Both the position numbers and the translations under genes were made by a program. DNA of 7,916 bases from Planctomycetota bacterium (GTDB lineage Bacteria; Planctomycetota; Planctomycetia; Pirellulales; Pirellulaceae): positions 1 to 7,916 of the forward strand of contig JAEZGD010000769.1 of the NCBI GenBank assembly GCA_023417165.1, read 5' to 3'. Under the pieces are notes generated by a model. It did not search any database. It saw only the letters and a list, made by a program, of their open reading frames with translations, and was not told the origin of the DNA. This document shows, piece after piece, positions 1 through 5,891 of the stretch. The stretch's first letter is position 1. The number at the start of each line of letters is the position of its first letter.

Positions 1-1
1 T

Positions 2-1300
2 TTACCCGTCTATACCGTCGAAGTCGCCACGCAAGAAACCAACGAAGGTAAAAAGAGCGCAGACCGTCGCACGCTGCACTTCAGCAAAAATCCTGTCGGT
101 TCCGCCAAGCACTTCCCGTCGCAAGAGATTCAGCGATGCCATCACGTGCTGGTTGACTTCGAAACGGTCGTCGGCATTGATGCGACCGATGAGATGACGC
201 TGCGCGTCGAACTGAAAAGCCCCACGCCCTACTTTGGCGAATTAGTGGCGTTTTATCCCTTGTATCCCGTGTGCCGCGAGTGCATCGAACAGCATGGCAC
301 GCCAAAATGGACGCAACCCGACCACATCGTCAGCAACGGCCCCTTTCGCATGCAATCGCATCGCATCGGTGACCGCGTGCGGATGGTTAAGAGCGATACG
401 TATTGGAATAAGGACAAAGTGCAACTCAACTCGGTCGACGCCTTGGCGGTGAAGTCCGATACCACAGCCCTCAATATGTATATGACCGGGCAAGTCGATT
501 GGATCAACACGGTGCCCAATACCGTGATTCCTGATTTGCGCACGCGCGATGATTTTCATAGCACGCCGATGCTGACGACCTACATTTATCGCCTGAATGT
601 CGATCGGCCGCCGCTCAATGACGTACGTGTCCGCCGGGCGCTAAATGCCGCGATTAATAAAGAGGAAATCTGCGAACGCATCATGAAAGCGGGACAGATT
701 CCCGCGCGCAGTTTCGTGCCGCCTGGCATGGCGGGCTATGAAAGCTCGCTATGTGGCGGCTTTGATCTCGAGGAAGCGCGCCGCCTGCTGGAAGAAGCAG
801 GCTATCCGAACGGCAAAGGTCTGCCGGCCATCGAAATCGTTTATAACACCAATGAGGATCATGCCACGATCGCGCAGGTCGTGCAGCAGCAATGGGGCCG
901 CCTGGGCATTAAATGTGAGCTGCGGAACTTGGAATGGGGCGCATATCTCGATACGCTTTCTAACACCAAGTACATGGCCGCGCGCAGCGGTTGGATCGGT
1001 GACTACCCTGATCCCAATACGTTCCTCGACATGTTCCTGACGGATGGCCCGAACAATCAAACAAATTGGTCGAACGCCGAGTACGACCGCCTGATCGACG
1101 ACGCTAAACGCGCCGGCCCGGCGGAACGGTTGCAGCTCATGACCCAGGCAGAGCGAATCTTGATGGACGAACTGCCACTGATCCCGATGTTCTTCTACGT
1201 TTCGAAGAACATGGTCAATCCGCGCGTCAAAGGCTTTACCTCGAACATTCAAGATCAACATCCGATCGAACTGCTTTCCATCGACAAATCCCGGCCCTAA
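2..1300 (+). CDS. oppA: OppA-like peptide ABC transporter substrate-binding protein (5' partial)
   Basis: Extracytoplasmic solute-binding protein, family 5 (SBP_bac_5), which captures oligopeptides or dipeptides and delivers them to the OppBC permease. The frame is open from base 2 with no start inside the window that fits the family; the GTG at 146 is internal, because family-like sequence continues upstream of it. 432 residues are visible. Family members usually have about 500-600, so the signal peptide and part of the N-terminal lobe lie outside the window. Family hallmarks, numbered from base 2: a 'D..TLRVELKSPTPYF' block near 60-77, the 'DVRVRRALNAAINKEEI' block near 207-223, and the C-terminal 'YDRLIDDA...AERILMDELPLIPMFFY' and 'NPRVKGF' blocks near 361-415. 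oppB follows 27 bases later. The family call is firm. The substrate (peptide, or another class-5 ligand such as nickel, a glycoside or an opine) cannot be read from sequence alone. Confidence 0.93.
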   Translation, partial: LPVYTVEVATQETNEGKKSADRRTLHFSKNPVGSAKHFPSQEIQRCHHVLVDFETVVGIDATDEMTLRVELKSPTPYFGELVAFYPLYPVCRECIEQHGTPKWTQPDHIVSNGPFRMQSHRIGDRVRMVKSDTYWNKDKVQLNSVDALAVKSDTTALNMYMTGQVDWINTVPNTVIPDLRTRDDFHSTPMLTTYIYRLNVDRPPLNDVRVRRALNAAINKEEICERIMKAGQIPARSFVPPGMAGYESSLCGGFDLEEARRLLEEAGYPNGKGLPAIEIVYNTNEDHATIAQVVQQQWGRLGIKCELRNLEWGAYLDTLSNTKYMAARSGWIGDYPDPNTFLDMFLTDGPNNQTNWSNAEYDRLIDDAKRAGPAERLQLMTQAERILMDELPLIPMFFYVSKNMVNPRVKGFTSNIQDQHPIELLSIDKSRP

Positions 1301-1327
1301 ACCCGCTCGTCTCCTTCATCCCACATC

Positions 1328-2263
1328 TTGCCTGTGCTGCCGCTGCTGCTTTTCCTGACTCGCCGCTTGCTATGGATGGCGCTCACGATGTGGGTCGTGT
1401 TCACGCTGTCATTCTTTTTAATGCGCGGCGTGCAAGGCGATCCGTTTCAGGGCGAGAAGGTGATGTCGCCGGAAGTCAAGCAAGCCATGCGCGAGAAGTA
1501 TGGCTACAACCGGCCGCTGATCGAGCAGTATCTAGTGCGGCTGAAGCTAATGGTCACGCAAGGGGACATGGGGATCGCCTTTAAACGCGGACGTATTCCG
1601 GTCACCCAGCTCATTGCCGAAGGCTTTCCGGTCTCAGGCTCGCTGGGCGTCTTCGCGCTAGTGTTTGCCATCACGCTCGGGATCAGCGCTGGCATTATTT
1701 CGGCCGTATACCGTAACTCGATCTGGGATGTGACGGCGATGGGAGCGGCGACGCTGGGCATCGCAATCCCCAACTTTGTACTCGCCAGTGTGGCGATTTT
1801 GATCTTTGTCTTTTGGATTCCCCTGCTGCCTGCGGGCGGATGGGGCACGCTGAAAGCTGCGGCGTTACCAACGCTATGTTTAGGAGCGCCCTTCGCTGCC
1901 TATATCGCGCGGCTGACGCGCACCGGCATGATGGAAGTGCTCAGTCAGGACTATATTCGCACCGCGCATGCCAAGGGGCTAAGCGAGCGCCGTGTGATCC
2001 TGCGTCACGCATTGCGTGGAGCACTGTTGCCAGTCGTTTCCTACCTGGGACCAGCGGTCGCCGGCGTGCTCACGGGTTCGCTGGTGCTGGAAAAGATCTT
2101 CTTCATTCCTGGTATGGGCAGCCACTTTATCGAAGCAGCGACCCAGCGCGATTACGATCCAGCGCTTGGCATGGTGCTGGTGTATACCTTCCTGCTGTTT
2201 ACGGCCAATACGCTCGTCGACCTGGCTTATCTGGTCATTGATCCTCGGGTGAAGCTGGAATAA
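1328..2263 (+). CDS. oppB: OppB/DppB-type peptide ABC transporter permease
   Basis: Inner-membrane permease that pairs with OppC to form the peptide channel. 311 residues, the usual length for the family. An N-terminal 'LTRRLL' plus hydrophobic helix (about 8-32) ends in the typical 'GDPF'. A periplasmic segment carries 'YGYNRPLIEQYL' (58-69), followed by the BPD_transp_1 domain from about 100 with five more hydrophobic helices. The EAA loop that docks on the ATPase is at about 209-234 (DYIRTAHAKGL...RHALRGALLPV). The C-terminus 'DPRVKLE' is typical. The start is uncertain: TTG 1328 is the first usable codon after the oppA stop, with GTG 1334 close behind. The next in-frame ATG (1376) would cut into the first helix. 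No Shine-Dalgarno sequence is visible, so translation may depend on oppA. The TAA stop overlaps the oppC ATG by one base. Confidence 0.93.
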   Translation: MPVLPLLLFLTRRLLWMALTMWVVFTLSFFLMRGVQGDPFQGEKVMSPEVKQAMREKYGYNRPLIEQYLVRLKLMVTQGDMGIAFKRGRIPVTQLIAEGFPVSGSLGVFALVFAITLGISAGIISAVYRNSIWDVTAMGAATLGIAIPNFVLASVAILIFVFWIPLLPAGGWGTLKAAALPTLCLGAPFAAYIARLTRTGMMEVLSQDYIRTAHAKGLSERRVILRHALRGALLPVVSYLGPAVAGVLTGSLVLEKIFFIPGMGSHFIEAATQRDYDPALGMVLVYTFLLFTANTLVDLAYLVIDPRVKLE

Positions 2264-3474
2264 TGGAACCAACCGCCGCCACCGAGAGCATTTCGACACG
2301 CGCGCCGCATGCCGCGCCCGATCGCTACGCGCAACTGCTGAACGAGGCGGCGTCCATTCGCGGTGTCTCGCTCTGGCAAGATGCCTGGAAGCGACTGCGG
2401 CGCAACTGGGCGGCGATGATCTCGCTGTACCTGCTGATTGCGTTTGGCTTGCTGGCGTTTTTCACGCCGCTGCTGCCATTGCAATCGCCGATTGCCCAGG
2501 ACTTGAAAAAGCGGCAATTGATGCCGCCCAACGTGAAGCCGGTTAGCCTGGGAATCACTGCCTACCGGCAGCAAATTGCGGAATTGAAGGCACAACTTGC
2601 GACCGCGCCCGAAGCCGAACGCAAAGCCATCGAAGACCGACTGGGGCGTTTAGTCAACGACGATCCGGTAGCTGGCCTGTCTTACAAACCAGGTCTGATC
2701 ACGCAGTTGATGATTAAGGCGCGGGTGGCGATTTTTGGAGACTATTGCGTTCCCTCACTGCTAGGTACTGACAATCTGGGCCGCGATCTGCTGGCGCGCA
2801 TTTTTTGGGGCGCGCGTGTGTCAATCGTGGTCGCTTTGGTGGCGGCCTTCGTTTCGCTCGTGATTGGCGTGACCTATGGCGCGACCAGCGGCTATCTCGG
2901 CGGCTGGGTCGATAGCGTGATGATGCGCCTGGTGGACGTGCTGTACTCGATTCCGTTTATTTTCGTGGTGATCTTCGTCATTACGGTGCTCTCGGATGAA
3001 CGCGTGCGGCCATGGCTCGCCAAGATTCATGTTAACCAGATCATGATTCTGTACGTACTGATCGGCGCGATCTATTGGCTGACGATGGCGCGCGTCGTGC
3101 GTGGCCAGGTGATTTCGTTGAAGAACGAACAATACATTGAGGCCGCACGCACGATTGGCGCTGGCCGATTGCGGATCATCTTTCGTCACCTGATTCCCAA
3201 CGTGCTGGGCATCGTCATTGTGTATCTAACATTGACCATTCCCTCGGTGATGCTGTTCGAGGCCTTCCTATCGTTTTTGGGCCTAGGCGTCGAACCGCCA
3301 GACGTCTCGTGGGGCATCCTGGTTGACGAAGGTGTCAAGGTGATTACGCCGGTGCGCGTTTATTGGTGGTTGGTGCTGTTTCCTGGCATTGCCTTTTCGC
3401 TGACGCTGTTCGCGCTCAACTTTTTGGGCGATGGCCTGCGCGATGCGCTCGATCCCCGACTGAAGAACAAGTGA
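2263..3474 (+). CDS. oppC: OppC/DppC-type peptide ABC transporter permease with extended periplasmic loop
   Basis: Second permease of the peptide importer. 403 residues, against about 300 for standard OppC. The OppC_N region with the first membrane helix is at about 38-73. The family motif 'LLGTDNLGRDLLARIFWG' is at 167-183, followed by BPD_transp_1 with five helices. The EAA loop is at 291-314 (YIEAARTIGAG...RHLIPNV), with 'FLSFLGLGVEPP..SWG' after it and the C-terminus 'GDGLRDALDPRL'. Most of the extra length lies between helix 1 and the LLGTDNLGRD motif (about 77-166). It includes a charged heptad-like helix at about 100-130 (AYRQQIAELKAQL...RLGRL), possibly a short coiled coil. A smaller expansion sits near 244-258. 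The start is the ATG in TAATG with the oppB stop, and the stop overlaps oppD as TGATG, so coupled translation is likely. The extra loop could contact the binding protein, which is inference. Confidence 0.93.
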   Translation: MEPTAATESISTRAPHAAPDRYAQLLNEAASIRGVSLWQDAWKRLRRNWAAMISLYLLIAFGLLAFFTPLLPLQSPIAQDLKKRQLMPPNVKPVSLGITAYRQQIAELKAQLATAPEAERKAIEDRLGRLVNDDPVAGLSYKPGLITQLMIKARVAIFGDYCVPSLLGTDNLGRDLLARIFWGARVSIVVALVAAFVSLVIGVTYGATSGYLGGWVDSVMMRLVDVLYSIPFIFVVIFVITVLSDERVRPWLAKIHVNQIMILYVLIGAIYWLTMARVVRGQVISLKNEQYIEAARTIGAGRLRIIFRHLIPNVLGIVIVYLTLTIPSVMLFEAFLSFLGLGVEPPDVSWGILVDEGVKVITPVRVYWWLVLFPGIAFSLTLFALNFLGDGLRDALDPRLKNK

Positions 3475-4484
3475 TGTCCAGCCCCATCCTCCAAGTCGAA
3501 GACTTGCACGTCGAATTCCACACGGACGACGCGGCCGTTCAGGCGGTCAGCGGCGTTTCGTTCGCCGTCGAGCGCGGGCAAACGCTGGGCATCGTCGGCG
3601 AATCGGGATCGGGCAAGTCGGTGACGAACCTGGCGATTATGGGATTGGTGCCCCAGCCGCCAGGGCGAGTCACCAAAGGGCGCGCGCTCTACAACGGTCG
3701 GGACTTGTTGAAGCTCTCGACCAAAGAATTACGCAGCGTGCGCGGGCATAAGATCGCCATGATCTTTCAAGACCCGATGACTGCCCTCAACCCGTTCTTG
3801 ACCGTTGAGGAGCAGCTTACCGAGGTCACGCGTCTACATCTGAAACACACTCGAAAGCAAGCACTCGCGCTCGCGATTGAAATGCTGGAGCGCGTCGGCA
3901 TTCCGGGCGCCGCTCAGCGCGTGCATGAGTATCCGCATCAGTTCTCCGGCGGCATGCGACAGCGTGTGATGATCGCGATGGCTCTTTCGTGCCAGCCCGA
4001 CATCTTGATCGCTGACGAACCCACCACCGCGCTCGATGTCACCATTCAAGCGCAAATTCTCGACCTGATGCGCGAGCTACAGCAGAACACCGGCACTGCG
4101 ATCATCCTGATTACGCACGACCTGGGCGTGGTTGCTAATAGTTGCGACCAGGTTTCGGTCATGTACGCAGGCAAGATCGTCGAGCAGGCCTCGGCCAAAG
4201 CATTGTTCGCGCAACCGCGGCATCCGTATACGCTGGGCCTGTTGAACTCGATGCCGCGCTGGGATGCGCCTGCCGGCGATCGTTTAAATGTGATCGAAGG
4301 CCAGCCGCCCGATCTGGCGCATTTGCCGAGCGGCTGCGCCTTTCATCCGCGATGTCCGTATCTTTTCGAGCGCTGTCCCACCGAAGTGCCTGCGCTTTAT
4401 CCGCGCCACGATGAAGGACGTTACGCCTGCTTCGCCGATGTGCGCAGTGCGCGCCCCGCCACGTCCTCAGCATCGTCAAGCTAA
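3474..4484 (+). CDS. oppD: OppD/DppD-type peptide ABC transporter ATP-binding protein
   Basis: Cytoplasmic ATPase that powers the OppBC permease. 336 residues, normal for OppD/DppD. The start is the ATG of TGATG overlapping the oppC stop; the frame is open further upstream inside oppC, but family sequence begins here (MSSPILQVEDLHVEF). Motifs: Walker A GESGSGKS at 42-49, Q-loop MIFQDP with Q99, ABC signature FSGGMRQRV with S158-G160, Walker B ILIADEP with D181 and E182, and H-loop THDLGVV with H215. The C-terminal oligopeptide-transporter domain starts with 'HPYTLGLL' at about 250. It carries cysteines 288, 294, 301 and 319 in the pattern GCAFHPRCP...ERC...ACF, which in relatives forms a [4Fe-4S] site. 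No companion oppF follows, so this protein either works as a homodimer or pairs with an ATPase encoded elsewhere. The Ser/Ala-rich tail after about 325 looks disordered. Confidence 0.95.
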   Translation: MSSPILQVEDLHVEFHTDDAAVQAVSGVSFAVERGQTLGIVGESGSGKSVTNLAIMGLVPQPPGRVTKGRALYNGRDLLKLSTKELRSVRGHKIAMIFQDPMTALNPFLTVEEQLTEVTRLHLKHTRKQALALAIEMLERVGIPGAAQRVHEYPHQFSGGMRQRVMIAMALSCQPDILIADEPTTALDVTIQAQILDLMRELQQNTGTAIILITHDLGVVANSCDQVSVMYAGKIVEQASAKALFAQPRHPYTLGLLNSMPRWDAPAGDRLNVIEGQPPDLAHLPSGCAFHPRCPYLFERCPTEVPALYPRHDEGRYACFADVRSARPATSSASSS

Positions 4485-4595
4485 TCAGCGACTCGCGGAC
4501 AACTATTTGCGAATGCCTGCTCGATCAGGGGGCAGACGTGAGCCACCTCGGTAACTAGAGTTGGCAGACCGCTACTGATTGGCAACTTTTGCGAT

Positions 4596-4618
4596 CCCAC
4601 CTGCATAGGCCCACCTGC
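4596..4618 (+). repeat. Two perfect 9-base direct repeats just upstream of the Mpo1-like gene
   Basis: CCCACCTGC occurs at 4596-4604 and again at 4610-4618, with a 14-base period, ending two bases before the ATG at 4621. The CCACCT core resembles the anti-Shine-Dalgarno end of 16S rRNA, the opposite of what a ribosome binding site should be. This may be chance or a protein-binding site; nothing in the sequence decides between them. Confidence 0.4.
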
Positions 4619-4620
4619 TG

Positions 4621-4953
4621 ATGTCTCAGGGTTTCGAATCGTTCTCCGAGTTTTGGCCCCATTATGTTCGCCAACATCAAACCGCCGGCTGCCGGGCGTT
4701 GCACTTCGTGGGCAGCACGCTGGCAATTGCCTGCGTTTTCGCAGCGCTCGCGCTGGGCAATGCGTGGTGGTTGTTAGCTGCCCCTGCAGTGGGCTATGGC
4801 ATTTCTTGGCTAGGTCATTTTGCCATCGAGGGTAATCGGCCGGCTGCGTTTCGACATCCTGTGTGGTCGTTTGTCGCTGACCTGAAAATGTGGGGCCTGA
4901 TGCTCACGGGACGCATGAAACGGGAAGTGGAATTGGTCGGCAGCGAGACTTAG
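4621..4953 (+). CDS. DUF962 / Mpo1-like small membrane protein
   Basis: 110 residues resembling the DUF962 (Mpo1/YGL010w-like) family. The characterised yeast member Mpo1 is an Fe(II)-dependent dioxygenase that alpha-oxidises 2-hydroxy fatty acids; the role of bacterial members is not well established. Visible family features: 'FSEFWPHYVRQHQ' (8-20), 'RALHFVGS' (25-32), two hydrophobic segments (about 31-46 and 48-65), then 'GHFAIEGNRPAAF' (65-77) and 'HPVWSFVADLKMW' (79-91). Histidines 14, 19, 28 and 66 sit in the conserved positions expected to bind iron. The ATG at 4621 gives the standard family N-terminus. No Shine-Dalgarno sequence precedes it; instead a CCCACCTGC repeat does. It has no obvious functional link to the peptide transporter 136 bases upstream or to the sigma factor downstream. 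Confidence 0.85.
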   Translation: MSQGFESFSEFWPHYVRQHQTAGCRALHFVGSTLAIACVFAALALGNAWWLLAAPAVGYGISWLGHFAIEGNRPAAFRHPVWSFVADLKMWGLMLTGRMKREVELVGSET

Positions 4954-5018
4954 GTAGGCTTGGCAGGCAGGACCAGCTTGGCGGATTTGCCGTCGCTCTG
5001 AAAACCACTCGAATCAAT

Positions 5019-5048
5019 TTGCGTTTGTGGGTGGGAATTGAATACACT
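5019..5048 (+). promoter_or_regulatory. Weak candidate sigma-70-type promoter for the ECF sigma gene
   Basis: TTGCGT (5019-5024) and TACACT (5043-5048) are separated by 18 bases, about 45 bases upstream of the chosen ATG. Each hexamer matches the consensus only partly (3/6 and 4/6). It is the best placed candidate in the 139-base spacer after the Mpo1-like gene. No clear terminator was found in that spacer, so read-through from upstream is also possible. Confidence 0.2.
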
Positions 5049-5082
5049 AAACCACCAGCTTTTTGTTCCTGCCACTTTTGTT

Positions 5083-5087
5083 GAGGT
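5083..5087 (+). promoter_or_regulatory. Ribosome binding site that decides the ECF sigma start
   Basis: GAGGT lies five bases before ATG 5093. It is the clearest Shine-Dalgarno sequence in the window and supports that start over the in-frame TTG at 5063, which would add ten hydrophobic residues foreign to sigma factors. Confidence 0.6.
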
Positions 5088-5092
5088 CACCC

Positions 5093-5725
5093 ATGGGCGC
5101 CATTACGACGACCATTCCCTTGGGCGACGCGACCAGCCGCTCCCTCACGCGACTGCTTGAACCTTCCACCTCCGAGCCGGTCAATCCCGAGACCGCCTTG
5201 GTCGAAGCCGCCCAGCGCGGCGACAAAGCTGCCTTTTCGACCATTGTCCAATTGCATCAGGGTGCCATCTATGGCTACTTTTGCGCGCGACTGGTCGAAG
5301 CCACCGATGCGGAAGACCTGTGCCAAGAAGTCTTCCTGCGTTGCTACCTGGGGCGAGAGAAATTTTCTCGCGCCGTGGCTGTTCGTCCCTGGCTGATTGG
5401 AATTGCCAGGAATCTGTTACGCGAGCACGTGCGTCGGAAACACCGTCGCCGTGAAGTTGCGTGGACAGAGTTATGCCTGGAGTTGGAGTCTCTCACCGAC
5501 GTACACGACCAAAGCGAAGAGGCGCTGCAGCATCTGCCAGTGTGCTTAGAATCGCTTGGTAAAAGCGCTCGTGAGGCACTCTCGCTGAAGTATCACGCCA
5601 AGCTCAAGCTGCAAGAGATCGGCAAGCGTCTTTGCCGCAGCGAAGGGGCGATCAAGCTGCTCATGTTTCGGGCCCGCCAGGCGCTCAAGCATTGCCTCGA
5701 CCGGAAGCTTCCCTCCGCCGACTAG
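5093..5725 (+). CDS. ECF-family (sigma-70 group 4) RNA polymerase sigma factor
   Basis: Extracytoplasmic-function sigma factor that redirects RNA polymerase to a specific regulon. 210 residues from ATG 5093. After a polar N-terminal tail of about 30 residues, region 2 spans about 33-120: 'AAQRGDKAAF' opens it, 'DAEDLCQEVFLRCY' (72-85) is the core-polymerase-binding/-10 region, and 'RPWLIGIARNLLREHVRRK' (98-116) completes it. Region 4 is at about 150-202 and includes 'LSLKYHAKLKLQEIGKRL' and the helix-turn-helix end 'SEGAIKLLMFRARQALK', which reads the -35 element. Seven cysteines are present, more than I would expect, but none forms a recognisable metal motif. The following gene encodes a membrane protein with an anti-sigma-like N-terminus and is the likely partner. 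Sigma identity is firm. The exact ECF group and target genes cannot be read here. Confidence 0.93.
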   Translation: MGAITTTIPLGDATSRSLTRLLEPSTSEPVNPETALVEAAQRGDKAAFSTIVQLHQGAIYGYFCARLVEATDAEDLCQEVFLRCYLGREKFSRAVAVRPWLIGIARNLLREHVRRKHRRREVAWTELCLELESLTDVHDQSEEALQHLPVCLESLGKSAREALSLKYHAKLKLQEIGKRLCRSEGAIKLLMFRARQALKHCLDRKLPSAD

Positions 5726-5737
5726 CCGGCAGCATGG

Positions 5738-5791
5738 GGCAGCCTAGCCAATAGAAATGGCGATAAAACGCTAAGGTGGCATGGCCAATAG
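5738..5791 (+). repeat. Imperfect 17-base direct repeat in the spacer after the sigma gene
   Basis: The copies at 5738-5754 and 5775-5791 agree at 13 of 17 positions and share a perfect GCCAATAG end (5747-5754 and 5784-5791). They are 37 bases apart in the 166-base spacer between the sigma factor and the membrane protein. This could be an operator or a chance similarity. No good promoter hexamers or poly-T terminator were seen in the spacer. Confidence 0.3.
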
Positions 5792-5891
5792 GCATCCCAC
5801 TTTGGTGGTTCACTCTGCGCAGGCGTTGCGCCAGCCTGTATCATCAATAGCTACCGTAACTTCAGGCAACGTCCGCTCATTCGATATTACC

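Noticed and set aside
1298..1330. oppA and oppB lie in the same frame with only one stop codon between them, so read-through would fuse the binding protein to the permease
   Set aside because: Only nine sense codons separate the stop from TTG 1328, so absence of a further stop is expected by chance, and both proteins have normal ends.
4579..4592. TTGGCA...TTGC, resembling a sigma-54 -24/-12 promoter upstream of the Mpo1-like gene
   Set aside because: The GG-to-GC distance is two bases shorter than the strict spacing sigma-54 promoters need.
4481..4726. Minus-strand ORF of 81 codons across the oppD/Mpo1-like spacer
   Set aside because: It overlaps the start of the Mpo1-like gene, has no recognisable motif or ribosome binding site, and reads as low-complexity Pro/Arg-rich shadow sequence.
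5034..5039. GGAATT as an ECF-type -35 element for sigma autoregulation
   Set aside because: No matching -10 element such as GTC or CGTC is found 16-17 bases downstream.
5817..5834. GC-rich short inverted repeat (GCGCA...TGCGC) in the spacer before the membrane protein as a terminator
   Set aside because: The stem is only five base pairs and no T-tract follows it.
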